From NCBI GenBank assembly GCA_910574185.1, contig CAJSZQ010000035.1, forward strand, positions 1 through 41,171: a stretch of DNA of 41,171 bases. The letters run 5' to 3'. The notes below the pieces were generated by a model. It was not told the DNA's origin. It saw nothing but the letters and a program-made list of their open reading frames with translations, and searched no databases. This DNA is from Lachnospiraceae bacterium. Lineage in GTDB: Bacteria; Bacillota; Clostridia; Lachnospirales; Lachnospiraceae. Shown here one piece after another: positions 14,562-22,810 of the stretch (the stretch's first letter is position 1; each line of letters begins with the position of its first letter). A program made the position numbers and the translations under genes.

Positions 14562-15689
14562 CTATACTTTTTTTATTGATACTCTGCCTAAACGACTTCC
14601 TAATTGGCTTAAAATCTCATTTGATATGGTGTCTATACTATTTGCTAGGTCAGCAGCCAAGATTTCACTATCTCCGCTTTTCCCAATCAATATAACCTCA
14701 TCTCCACAAGACACCCCTTGAATACCTGTCACATCTATCATTAGCTGATCCATACAGATACGTCCGATAATAGCCGCTTTTTTTCCATTTATCAGAACAG
14801 CCCCTTTATTTGACAACTCACGGGGAATACCATCCGCATATCCTATCGTAACAGTAGCAATCTGCATTTCTTTCGTGGCTTTATAAGTAAAGCCATAACC
14901 GATTGCTTCTCCTTTGTGTAACTGTTTCACACACGCAATTCTGGCTTTTAATGATAGGACAGGTTTCAATTTTATATCAGAAATTATTGTATCTCTCGGA
15001 GAGCTTAAAACACCATAGAGTGCGATTCCTAAACGTACATAATCAAATTTTAAAGATGGATAATTTAGTACGCCATAACTTCCTTGTATATGTGCTTTAA
15101 AATGACGGATGCCCTTTCTATGCAGCGAATTTATTACAGAATTAAATTCTGCAACCTGTTTCAGAGTAAGATTCCTTTCTGCATCACCAGCTCCGTCCGA
15201 TACGCATAAATGGGAATAAACCCCCGTTATTTTCAAATTTTCAAACTCCCAGATTTTATAAATATCTTTTATATTTTCGCTTCTTTCCCCCAAACGGTGC
15301 ATACCAGTATCTATCCCTATGTGGACAAATACAGCTTGTCCATAATCATTTAGTAATTTTGCATATGAATAATCAATTACCGTCTGTGTCAGATTGTAAT
15401 GTACTAAATCAGAAAATTGTTTCGGTGAAGTATATCCTAAAATCAATAATTGTCCTGAAATTCCTGCTTCTCTAAGCTCAATCGCCTCATTTACAGTCGC
15501 CACACAAAAATCTTTGATTCCTAAATCCTGCAAAGCTTCAGCAATGATAACAGCACCATGTCCATAAGCATTTGCTTTAATTGCGGGCATGATTGCACAT
15601 TGCGGGGAAAGAATATTTTTAAATTGGCTTATATTGTTAACCAGATTATCAATATTTAGTTCAATCCATGCTCTTCCTTTTTGGTACAT
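14562..15689 (-). CDS. vanT: VanT racemase half: serine/alanine racemase
   Basis: A 375-residue PLP-dependent racemase that makes D-Ser from L-Ser for VanG. GRAWIELNIDNLVNN is the VanT-type opening, AIKANAYGHG holds the PLP lysine (K38), and IGYADGIPRE with GRICMDQLMIDVT holds the second active-site region. Known VanT proteins are about 700 residues, with a membrane half fused in front; here the racemase is a separate gene. Its ATG lies 29 bases inside the end of the membrane half in another frame, with AAAGGGG eight bases ahead. It should therefore be made by coupled translation. The standalone length equals that of ordinary alanine racemases. Confidence 0.9.
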   Translation of the reverse strand: MYQKGRAWIELNIDNLVNNISQFKNILSPQCAIMPAIKANAYGHGAVIIAEALQDLGIKDFCVATVNEAIELREAGISGQLLILGYTSPKQFSDLVHYNLTQTVIDYSYAKLLNDYGQAVFVHIGIDTGMHRLGERSENIKDIYKIWEFENLKITGVYSHLCVSDGAGDAERNLTLKQVAEFNSVINSLHRKGIRHFKAHIQGSYGVLNYPSLKFDYVRLGIALYGVLSSPRDTIISDIKLKPVLSLKARIACVKQLHKGEAIGYGFTYKATKEMQIATVTIGYADGIPRELSNKGAVLINGKKAAIIGRICMDQLMIDVTGIQGVSCGDEVILIGKSGDSEILAADLANSIDTISNEILSQLGSRLGRVSIKKV

Positions 15690-16689
15690 TTCTATTTCCC
15701 CTTTCCAAAAATACTTGAATACAAAATGCCGCTATCAACGATAATACGCAGACGGAAATATACTGGATAAAAGTATTGTCCACAAGTATTTTTGTAAGCC
15801 TTGTTACTTTGGCAATTCCACGAACAACAATAATGACCGCAGGGTGGATAATATATAGCATCATAGAGCCGCCCCGTATCCATGCAGGAACTCTCCCAGA
15901 AATGTTAAGCAATAATTGAAACAAAAAGTACATGACTGGAAGCAAAAACAAATACATACTATTATGTTTTTGGGGATTCAAACTATAAGTAACCCAACCC
16001 TCTAGCAGCATGAGAAGCGATGACAGCACAAGTCCCCATTTACATATGTTTTCCCGACAATGAAATTCGGGAACAGCAAGAAACATCCCAAGCAAAATAT
16101 AAATTGGAGCAAAAAATATACCATTTCTTGTATAACTGCTGACAAAGAAGATTCCATTGTATAACGTATGGAGGAAAGGCACATTTTCTATAATCCCATA
16201 ATAAGAATCGCCGAATATTCCTATCACATATGCAATAATAGAAAAGTAAACCGCTGCCAGAATTGATTTTTTTGTCAAACAGGCAAGGAGAATACACCCA
16301 ATAATCGCAGCGGGGAAATACCATAAATGATAAAATGTGCCATCAAAAAGTAACTGCTTCATCAACTCCATTATGCTATGCGGCATATTCCCAGAGTACA
16401 CGGAAATAGGTATATAAATAGCGGTCACGATTAAATACAGCCTTATGTTTTTAACCAGATATTTATGGATGGGGGATTTCTTTTTAAAACTGCTAAGCAC
16501 ATATGGTGCTAAAACAAAATATCCTGTTGTCATAAAGAAAAACGGAACTGCAATTCTTCCAACGCAATATGTGATTAGAAAATCAATGCCCTCATTCCAG
16601 ACTGACAATGGCGATGTGTGAATTGCAATCACCATAAAAGCAGCTATTAAGCGGAAATAATCTATTCCTGCAAATGTTTTATTACGCAT
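15661..16689 (-). CDS. vanT: VanT membrane half: acyltransferase-3-like membrane protein
   Basis: A 342-residue protein with about ten membrane segments. It opens FAGIDYFRLIAAFMVIAIHT, the acyltransferase-3 family start that also begins VanT proteins, with RIAVPFFFMTTGYF next. In VanT this half is thought to import or present L-Ser to the racemase. The frame ends LERGNRNVPKRKSMD; one base less in the TTTTT run just before would join it to the racemase as a typical full VanT. It starts eight bases inside the vanXY end. Whether the split is a functional arrangement or a frameshift cannot be settled here. Confidence 0.88.
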   Translation of the reverse strand: MRNKTFAGIDYFRLIAAFMVIAIHTSPLSVWNEGIDFLITYCVGRIAVPFFFMTTGYFVLAPYVLSSFKKKSPIHKYLVKNIRLYLIVTAIYIPISVYSGNMPHSIMELMKQLLFDGTFYHLWYFPAAIIGCILLACLTKKSILAAVYFSIIAYVIGIFGDSYYGIIENVPFLHTLYNGIFFVSSYTRNGIFFAPIYILLGMFLAVPEFHCRENICKWGLVLSSLLMLLEGWVTYSLNPQKHNSMYLFLLPVMYFLFQLLLNISGRVPAWIRGGSMMLYIIHPAVIIVVRGIAKVTRLTKILVDNTFIQYISVCVLSLIAAFCIQVFLERGNRNVPKRKSMD

Positions 16690-17452
16690 AATATTCCCTC
16701 CATCTACTTAAAATAGCTCCCCCCTCGTTTGTACCCGAAACCATATACGGCGACATCTCTGATACATCAAGTTTTATAGAATGACCGCCATCTAAAAAAA
16801 CATACGAAATTTCTATTTTATCCGCTTTAGAACTGTTATAAATATAAGGATGCCTTGAATCGGTATTTTCCTTTAAAAAGCAAATATATTCTTCTAAAGC
16901 CATATCCTTTTCTGTCATAATGACAGAATGGGGATAACCCACATAACGGAAATGCCACGGTTCTGCTCCAATGCCTGTTATCTGCTCTTTCCCAGATACA
17001 TACCTTTCAACAAAGCCGAATCGTGGAGCGGTCATTCTGAACTTCCCCCAAATTCCCGTATATGGAAAATGTGGGCAAATAAAGTCAATCTGTTCCTTGT
17101 TCTCTGCAAGGTCTATTGCAAGTCCTGTCTGATGCTCACTATGTCTGGGTACTGCCACATATTTTTTTGTGAAGTCAAGACCACTTTCAGCCATTGTGTC
17201 ATTCCATATTTTTTCCTGTTCTTCCTGTGTGCGGAAACCGCTTACAGCTACAATTTCATTTCTGCAATGAATTTTTGCCAATGTTAGCTGCAATAAATTA
17301 GCCGCCTGCTCATTCATCCGTATTTCTGGCTGTTCCTTAATTGCCGGCAGCATATCTTCCATACATGGAATTTTCATAAGCGGATAATCTGGCGTTACAA
17401 GTATTAAGTTCCCGTGATATGTGTCGTCTTTTGTTAATTCAATCTGTGTCAC
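16682..17452 (-). CDS. vanXY: VanXY: bifunctional D,D-dipeptidase/D,D-carboxypeptidase
   Basis: A 256-residue zinc peptidase that removes D-Ala-D-Ala and D-Ala-ended precursors, leaving the D-Ser-ended ones. The zinc motif SEHQTGLAID matches SxHxxGxAxD, and EPWHFRYVG supplies the catalytic Glu and third ligand His. The start overlaps the vanG stop by four bases (ATGA). Length and residues match VanXY of vanC/E/G clusters. No signal peptide is seen, which fits the cytoplasmic role. All key residues are present, so activity is likely. Confidence 0.93.
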   Translation of the reverse strand: MTQIELTKDDTYHGNLILVTPDYPLMKIPCMEDMLPAIKEQPEIRMNEQAANLLQLTLAKIHCRNEIVAVSGFRTQEEQEKIWNDTMAESGLDFTKKYVAVPRHSEHQTGLAIDLAENKEQIDFICPHFPYTGIWGKFRMTAPRFGFVERYVSGKEQITGIGAEPWHFRYVGYPHSVIMTEKDMALEEYICFLKENTDSRHPYIYNSSKADKIEISYVFLDGGHSIKLDVSEMSPYMVSGTNEGGAILSRWREYYA

Positions 17453-18510
17453 TTCGATACCCCCATTTCAATCAAGCGGTTAATTACTTCATCAAAAGGC
17501 AGACCTGCTTCTTTTAACATATTGGGATAACGGCTATGCTCCGTAAATCCAGGGATTGTGTTTACTTCATTAAAATAAATTTCTCCTGCGGGAGTCAAAA
17601 ACATATCCACCCTTGCAAAACAGCAACAATTTAATGCTTTGTAAATTTCAAGAGCTGTTCCTTTAATTTCCTTTGCCTTTTGGGGGGAAATACGAGCAGG
17701 CACATGAATACTGGAAGTTTTCAATGTATATTTCTCTGTGTAATCAAAAAATCCATCCGACAATTCAATTTCATCAACCTCACCCACTATCAAATCGGAA
17801 TCCTTATTCCCCAAAATTGCACATCCAACCTCAAATCCATCAACCATTTCTTCCAGAATAACGGTAGAATCATGCAGGAAAGCATTTTCGATTGCTAAAA
17901 TCAAATCCCGTTCGTATAACACTTTTGAAATCCCAAACGATGAGCCAGACCGTACAGGCTTTACGAATAATGGATAGCCAAGCTCTAAGGCTCTTTGCTG
18001 AACCATTTCCTCTGAATAATTTTTCTTAATAGCAAAAGAACGTGCGGCTTTTATTCCGTTCACTTGTACGATACGGTGAGCCAGTTCTTTATCCATACAC
18101 AAAGCGGAAGATAATAAACCACATCCGATAACAGGAATCCCCATCAATTCCAGAACCCCTTGAACTGTTCCATCTTCTCCGTTTTTTCCATGCAAAACTG
18201 GCAATGCGGAATCTAAAGAAATTGTCTGTAAATGATTATTGTCCCAGTAACACAACCCGTGAACCGTTCTGTCAAAAGACGGAAATACTGGCGTACAGTT
18301 TTCTTCTGACTGCCAATTATTCTCCTTTATCCTTTCCAGTTCCCCATGATACCAGTACCATTTACCAGAGTGAGGGGCAATGCCTATTAAGATTGGTACA
18401 TATTTCTTTGTGTCAATACACTTAATTACCGCATATGCCGACTGCAACGAAACTGCATATTCTGTGGAGCAGCCGCCAAAAAAAACGGCAACTTTCTTTT
18501 GTTGATTCAT
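17449..18510 (-). CDS. vanG: VanG-type D-alanine--D-serine ligase
   Basis: A 353-residue ATP-grasp ligase. KVAVFFGGCSTEYAVSLQSA is the D-Ala-D-X ligase start, PVLHGKNGEDGTVQG the first substrate site, and YPLFVKPVRSGSSFGIS the ATP loop. FDYTEKYTLKTSSIHVPA is the omega-loop segment, with EKY as in D-Ser-type ligases (VanC/E/G) rather than the VanA/B D-Lac pattern. FNEVNTIPGFTEHSRYP ends the active site. It makes D-Ala-D-Ser, which gives low-level vancomycin resistance when VanXY and VanT also act. AAGGAGG precedes the start; it leads the van operon. Confidence 0.95.
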   Translation of the reverse strand: MNQQKKVAVFFGGCSTEYAVSLQSAYAVIKCIDTKKYVPILIGIAPHSGKWYWYHGELERIKENNWQSEENCTPVFPSFDRTVHGLCYWDNNHLQTISLDSALPVLHGKNGEDGTVQGVLELMGIPVIGCGLLSSALCMDKELAHRIVQVNGIKAARSFAIKKNYSEEMVQQRALELGYPLFVKPVRSGSSFGISKVLYERDLILAIENAFLHDSTVILEEMVDGFEVGCAILGNKDSDLIVGEVDEIELSDGFFDYTEKYTLKTSSIHVPARISPQKAKEIKGTALEIYKALNCCCFARVDMFLTPAGEIYFNEVNTIPGFTEHSRYPNMLKEAGLPFDEVINRLIEMGVSK

Positions 18511-18553
18511 TATGAAGTCCTCCTTTTTCTATACTTCTTCTCATACAAAACAA

Positions 18554-18594
18554 ATAGCTTCTATTCAGTATTCATTCTACTGAACAGAAGCTAT
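18554..18594 (-). promoter_or_regulatory. 17-bp leader hairpin upstream of vanG
   Basis: ATAGCTTCT-G-TTCAGTA pairs with TACTGAA-T-AGAAGCTAT on the minus strand, with one G-T pair. A TTTGTTTTG tract follows. It lies after the predicted vanG promoter, so it would sit at the 5' end of the van mRNA as an attenuator or a stabilising stem. It could also end vanS transcripts. Confidence 0.6.
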
Positions 18595-18624
18595 CCATAC
18601 TTTAATATTCAATTTTCTAATTCC

Positions 18625-18640
18625 TAAGAAAATGCTAAGA
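18625..18640 (-). promoter_or_regulatory. VanR-type operator of the vanG promoter
   Basis: Two TCTTA half-sites repeat at 11-bp spacing (18636-18640 and 18625-18629), with a TATTAA -10-like element about 17 bases on. OmpR/VanR-type regulators bind such direct repeats one helical turn apart. The same repeat precedes vanS. Confidence 0.65.
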
Positions 18641-18656
18641 GAGCCTATATATTTTA

Positions 18657-19658
18657 CTAATGTGTTATAGGTAAAGAGATACGGAAAGTTGTTGATTCGT
18701 TTTCACTTTCGGCAGTAATTTTACCTCCATGCAGTGTTATGATTTCTTTTGCAATCGCCAGCCCCAATCCTGCGCCTCCCGTATTCGTCGAACGTGCTTC
18801 ATCCATACGGAAAAACTTCTCAAAAATAGAATTTAACTTACCTGCAGGAATTATCTTTCCTTTATTGCAAAAATAAATCCAAACATCCGTATCTGTGCTT
18901 TCAGCCCATATTTTTATTATAGTATCTGGGTAGCTGTATGCAATTGCATTTTTTAAAATATTATTGAAAACTCTGGCTAATTTTATAGAATCCCCATAAA
19001 CCGTTATATCTTCATCTACACATACCTCTGTTTGATTACCATGAGCATTTAGCAGCGGATAAAATTCATCTGTCATTTGTACCAACATATGACAGAGGTT
19101 TATAGATTCTTTTTCCAAATCAATTTGTTGCAGATTATATCGTGTTATATCAAAAAATTCGTTGATAAGTTTTTCTAAACGAAGTGCTTTGCTTAATGCA
19201 ATATTTACATACTTCGTTTTTTGTTCTATCGGCATATCCTGTGCTTCATCTAATAATGCTAAATATCCAATGACAGAGGTAAGCGGTGTCTTTAAATCAT
19301 GTGCAAGATAAGCAATTAAATCATTTTTTCTACTTGCTTCTTCCTTTAACATTTGTTCATGCCGCTGCATCGTTGATTTTATTTCAGACATCTGAGCTGA
19401 AATTTCGGCATATTCTTTAGGAAAAATTTCTATATTCCCTCTATCCTCAATCATAAAATCATGGAGCATCACCGAAGTCGCAGTAATGGATTTTCTCACT
19501 TTTTCCTTTGCATATAAATTTGCAGTTACAAAAGTAACCACAATGCTGATAAGTACGATTAAAATCAAAACTGTCAAAATAAATACTTTTAGCTCCGACC
19601 ATAAAGGCTCTGTAACAAGAATATTCTTTTTAACATCATCCGTCCACTCCTTTCGCAT
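18657..19658 (-). CDS. vanS: VanS sensor kinase, N-terminally shortened
   Basis: A 333-residue histidine kinase of the VanSG type. One membrane segment (about 24-46) is followed by a linker, the H box YLAHDLKTPLTSVIGYL with H120, the N box VFNNILKNAIAYS, and the ATP-binding GGAGLGLAIAKEIITLHGG. As I recall VanSG, it is about 367 residues with two membrane segments; here the first segment and extracellular loop are missing. The start has poor ribosome-site spacing and is preceded by an in-frame TAA. No vanR gene is present in the window, so its response-regulator partner must be encoded elsewhere or be lost. Confidence 0.85.
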   Translation of the reverse strand: MRKEWTDDVKKNILVTEPLWSELKVFILTVLILIVLISIVVTFVTANLYAKEKVRKSITATSVMLHDFMIEDRGNIEIFPKEYAEISAQMSEIKSTMQRHEQMLKEEASRKNDLIAYLAHDLKTPLTSVIGYLALLDEAQDMPIEQKTKYVNIALSKALRLEKLINEFFDITRYNLQQIDLEKESINLCHMLVQMTDEFYPLLNAHGNQTEVCVDEDITVYGDSIKLARVFNNILKNAIAYSYPDTIIKIWAESTDTDVWIYFCNKGKIIPAGKLNSIFEKFFRMDEARSTNTGGAGLGLAIAKEIITLHGGKITAESENESTTFRISLPITH

Positions 19659-19678
19659 CCTTTTATTTTACTAAATAA

Positions 19679-19731
19679 AGTATAAGCAATTTTGCACTTT
19701 CCAATAAGAAATTGTTAAGATTTCACTAAGA
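19679..19731 (-). promoter_or_regulatory. VanR-type operator and promoter upstream of vanS
   Basis: Three TCTTA half-sites at exact 11-bp spacing (starts at 19731, 19720 and 19709 on the minus strand) are followed 20 bases later by TATACT. This is the pattern of a positively controlled vanRS promoter. It is kept although vanR itself is missing. Confidence 0.7.
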
Positions 19732-19763
19732 TTGTTATACAGGTTTCTTTGCTGCTTTTCCAG

Positions 19764-19798
19764 ATAGCACCTTGGAACAATTTGCCCCAAGGTGCTAT
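19764..19798 (-). terminator. Hairpin between blaR1 and vanS
   Basis: ATAGCACCTTGG and CCAAGGTGCTAT form a 12-bp stem, 12 bases past the blaR1 stop. No strong T run follows, so termination may be partial. It separates the bla and van units. Confidence 0.55.
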
Positions 19799-19810
19799 AC
19801 TTATAATGAT

Positions 19811-21826
19811 TTAATTGACTTTATTAAGTTTATTATCAATAAGCCATTGAATATCATCTTCATATATGGTTTTGTATTTTAATGCCATTTTCATGTCGGA
19901 CGGTTCTGTTCCATTCGTAGTATATGCAAAAGAAATTTTATACCTCCATTCTCCTGGATATACAGCTAATTCTGTATCTATGTCAACTGCATTTTGTATC
20001 TCTTTCCCCTCTTTATAAAAAGAATAGGCGACTTTGCCTGTCGGGTCATATACTTCAAAGCTTACAAAGGAATCTGGCAACCATCTATCACGGTCAGTTC
20101 CATCTATAAGATTTTTTAGAGTAATTGAAATATCTATACTATTATCATGGTTCACATAAAAGTTAATTCCTCCTCCGCCTGTTACCGTTGGCATAGCCCG
20201 TTCGGTAAAAGAAACACCCGTATTAACTATATAGCCGTTTTGAATATCCGCTTTTGTTTGTTCATAAGTTCTGTAATAATCATACATTTGAGTAAACAAC
20301 GGAGAGTCATCGCTAATTTGTTCATCCTCAATTTCAGCAGAGGGTATATCCGTTTCAGATTCAAATCCCCATACGAATGGGTCAATCAACTTTGCGGATA
20401 CAGACGTTTTTTCTGCGGGCGTTTGGCTCGTGCTTAACCGCACATACCAAGTGCCGGGATACAAAACATCTGTTACCATAATCATATCATTTCCATAGAG
20501 GTACTCTTCGTTTCCTGCTATAAATCCATTTTTATCAAAGGTATATGTCCGTACCACTTCACCAGTTGGAGTGATTACTTCAAGCGTTCTATGACTATCT
20601 CCATCAGCAACTGCATTTAACTGCATTTTAACATCGTTTTCTTTGATGCTGATTGCAACCTCTTTCGTTGTTGTCTGTTCCCCCTGTTGAAAGCTGATAA
20701 TTTCAGCCGAATTTGTGTATAAGGAAACGGTGTCTGTCCCTTCATCATGCTTTGTCTGATTATGCCTATTAACTGCATATGCTCCAAAAAAACTAAATCC
20801 ACAAACGAGCATAACCGTAAGTAACAAGGATGTAATAAGCCCCCATTTGGTTTTTTTCTTAAAATTCATAATCGCATCCAACCTTTCTTTCAATAATTCC
20901 TTGCTTTCATTCAGTGTAAGAGAAACAAGGGAATTCTTGTAACTTCCTCCACGCCCTATCGCATTTAGCAAGGTATCGCCATAAGCCCGCCGCCCTTTCG
21001 TGTCAAGTTTCCATATAATGGCTTCATCGCAGGAGAGTTCACAAACCTTGCCAATTTCCCTGCTCATTAGATAAACAAACGGGTTAAACCAATGTACGCA
21101 AATGGTAAACTGTACCATCCATTTATAAAACATATCCCGTCGCTTGAAGTGCATCAGTTCGTGCAGAATTGTATAGTCAAAATCCATAGGCGACAAATCA
21201 GTGGTAGGGAGTACAATACAAGGTCGAAAAAATCCAATTAGCAATGGGGAAGAAATCAGATTATTTGTATATAACTCCACCATAGTTTTTATTTGGTTTC
21301 GCTCTACCAGTTTTCCAAACCGTTCCAACAAATCAATATCCGCCACTTCCACACAAGCAGCCCGAATAAATTTAATAAAATCTTGATAAACCGTGATTTT
21401 ACGAATAAACAGAATGAGTGCCACCACCAACCAGACGAGCCAGAGATTTGTCCATACCGCTGTTACTATGTTTCTAACAGGATTATTGACTGATTCCGAT
21501 GGCTCTGCTTGTTTACCATGCAGATTGCTTTGCTCATCTATAACCTCGTCCGTTTGGGGGTTATCAACCACGCCGCCTTGTTGTTCGTAAGGGGAAATAA
21601 TCTCCATCTGTTCCGTTGTCCTGTTATTCCCTTGGAAAAGCGTTGTCATCAAGTTTGTTTCTGGTGCAAATGGAAAAAGCAAACGAGCGACCACTACAAG
21701 CCAAATATAATACTGCCATCGTTTACTCAACCGCTCTTTGAACAAGGATTGGAGCAAGAAAAGCAACAGAATCAGAAGAGTTCCAGAGAGGGAAAGCGAC
21801 AAAACTACTTTCAGTATTTCATTCAT
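19811..21826 (-). CDS. blaR1: BlaR1/MecR1-like M56 peptidase with unusual sensor domain
   Basis: A 671-residue membrane protein. Four membrane segments (near 5-28, 36-55, 120-142 and about 315-340) flank an M56 metalloprotease domain whose zinc motif is HELMH (222-226), with the downstream CELSCDEAI. In BlaR1 this domain cleaves the BlaI repressor once a beta-lactam is sensed. Here the outer C-terminal part (about 345-670) lacks the penicillin-binding SxxK motif of true BlaR1. It has beta-rich repeats such as YPGTWYVRLSTSQTP and YPGEWRYKISFAYTT, so it senses something else. It overlaps blaI by four bases. Confidence 0.85.
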   Translation of the reverse strand: MNEILKVVLSLSLSGTLLILLLFLLQSLFKERLSKRWQYYIWLVVVARLLFPFAPETNLMTTLFQGNNRTTEQMEIISPYEQQGGVVDNPQTDEVIDEQSNLHGKQAEPSESVNNPVRNIVTAVWTNLWLVWLVVALILFIRKITVYQDFIKFIRAACVEVADIDLLERFGKLVERNQIKTMVELYTNNLISSPLLIGFFRPCIVLPTTDLSPMDFDYTILHELMHFKRRDMFYKWMVQFTICVHWFNPFVYLMSREIGKVCELSCDEAIIWKLDTKGRRAYGDTLLNAIGRGGSYKNSLVSLTLNESKELLKERLDAIMNFKKKTKWGLITSLLLTVMLVCGFSFFGAYAVNRHNQTKHDEGTDTVSLYTNSAEIISFQQGEQTTTKEVAISIKENDVKMQLNAVADGDSHRTLEVITPTGEVVRTYTFDKNGFIAGNEEYLYGNDMIMVTDVLYPGTWYVRLSTSQTPAEKTSVSAKLIDPFVWGFESETDIPSAEIEDEQISDDSPLFTQMYDYYRTYEQTKADIQNGYIVNTGVSFTERAMPTVTGGGGINFYVNHDNSIDISITLKNLIDGTDRDRWLPDSFVSFEVYDPTGKVAYSFYKEGKEIQNAVDIDTELAVYPGEWRYKISFAYTTNGTEPSDMKMALKYKTIYEDDIQWLIDNKLNKVN

Positions 21827-22200
21827 TTATCGCTTTCACTACCTTTCCAATATTTTATCAAATCCTCGTAATCATCGGGGGAAAGCAGGTCTTTTTGAAT
21901 AAGCGTGGAAACAAGACTTTTCGCATTGCCCTCATAGAGTTTATCAAGCAGAATTTTTGTCTGTGCCTCTTGATAGTCCGTTTCTAAAACAGTCGCAATA
22001 TATTGATTGCGAAAACCTGTTTTACTTGCTTTCAAAAAGCCTTTATTTGTCAGACGAGAGAGCAAAGTTATAATTGTGTTTTTCGTCCACGGAGTTCCTT
22101 TATCCTCTAACGCCTTGACAATTTCCGCATAAAAAGCTGTGCCGCCATTAGCCCATATGATTTTCATTAGCTCGAATTCATAATCTGATATTTGTTGCAT
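21823..22200 (-). CDS. blaI: BlaI/MecI-family repressor
   Basis: A 125-residue winged-helix repressor: ISDYEFELMKIIWANGGTAF, then TPWTKNTIITLLSRLTNKGFLKASKTG, the DNA-reading helix and wing, then a dimerising helix. This is the protein cleaved by the M56 peptidase next to it. It should repress its own operon by binding the TACA/TGTA sites at 22214-22232. No beta-lactamase or mecA gene is seen in the window, so its other targets are unknown. The start has a GGAGG ribosome site. Confidence 0.9.
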   Translation of the reverse strand: MQQISDYEFELMKIIWANGGTAFYAEIVKALEDKGTPWTKNTIITLLSRLTNKGFLKASKTGFRNQYIATVLETDYQEAQTKILLDKLYEGNAKSLVSTLIQKDLLSPDDYEDLIKYWKGSESDK

Positions 22201-22213
22201 TTTTATCCTCCTT

Positions 22214-22271
22214 ATGTAGATTACATTTTGTACTCCACCAACAGGATAACACGTTGTACTCTGGACGTCAA
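22214..22271 (-). promoter_or_regulatory. blaI promoter and overlapping TACA/TGTA operators
   Basis: On the minus strand TTGACG (22266-22271), 17 bases and TATCCT (22243-22248) make a good promoter. Just after the expected start lie TACA-ttt-TGTA (22222-22232) and ATGTA-gat-TACAT (22214-22226), overlapping palindromes of BlaI/MecI type. TTGTACTC occurs twice, 26 bases apart (22228 and 22254). Confidence 0.75.
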
Positions 22272-22336
22272 GCCTATAAGTAACAAGAGTGAGGATTTAA
22301 CTCCCCCAAAAGCAATATTAAGAGCCTTACAGTACT

Positions 22337-22380
22337 TTGACTTCTACATATAGGAAGCTTCATATCCTGTATGTAGAAAT
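22337..22380. repeat. Hairpin repeat shared with the other side of the van-bla cargo
   Basis: TTCTACATA and TATGTAGAA, with AGGA/TCCT inside, form a strong stem. TTGACTTCTAC and TATGTAGAAAT recur in swapped order at 14200-14221. The two copies flank the whole van-bla block and lie next to the divergent sigma and XRE genes. They are probably parts of one ancestral ICE promoter region. Confidence 0.55.
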
Positions 22381-22456
22381 CCTACCTCGTTTATTAAGAA
22401 CTTTAATTTCCGTAAAATATCTATGTGAACTTTTACGAAAAATGAGGTGATGCTTT

Positions 22457-22810
22457 ATGAATCAAATACCAGAAACTTTCGACTTTACACCTTTTGGAGA
22501 AGCAATCAAAGATGCCCGTGATAAAAATGGTCTGACAAGAGAAGCGTTGGCTGAACAGCTTGACATTACTCCAAGATACCTCCAGTCTATCGAAAAAGAG
22601 GGACAGCAGCCAAGATTTATGTTGTTTATCCAACTTATCACGATATTTGACATCTCGGTTGACCAATACATATTTTCCAATAAGCATATACAAAAATCTT
22701 CTCTCCGCAGGCAAGTAGATAGAATACTTGATACATTCGATGATAAGGAATTGACTATCATAGAAGGAGCAGCACAAGGAATATGTAAAGCAAAAGAGCC
22801 AGAGGAATAA
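22457..22810 (+). CDS. XRE-family regulator of ICE type
   Basis: A 117-residue Cro/C1-type HTH protein: PFGEAIKDARDKNGLTREAL, AEQLDITPRYLQSIEKEGQQP, VDQYIFSNKH, and a charged C-terminal helix. Close relatives (the GLTREQ pattern) are the regulators found opposite the sigma gene in Tn916/Tn1549-like elements, where they control excision and transfer. It is the only plus-strand gene of the island. GAGGTGATG precedes it, with CGTAAAA/TTTTACG in the leader (22411-22438). It normally faces the sigma gene across a short gap; here 8.4 kb intervene. Confidence 0.88.
   Translation: MNQIPETFDFTPFGEAIKDARDKNGLTREALAEQLDITPRYLQSIEKEGQQPRFMLFIQLITIFDISVDQYIFSNKHIQKSSLRRQVDRILDTFDDKELTIIEGAAQGICKAKEPEE

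Noticed and set aside
14900..15700. vanT racemase as the cell's ordinary alanine racemase
   Set aside because: It overlaps a VanT-type membrane gene within a vanG-vanXY operon, and its GRAWIEL start fits VanT.
19811..22200. Beta-lactam resistance operon
   Set aside because: Only the regulator pair is present, and the sensor lacks a penicillin-binding SxxK domain.
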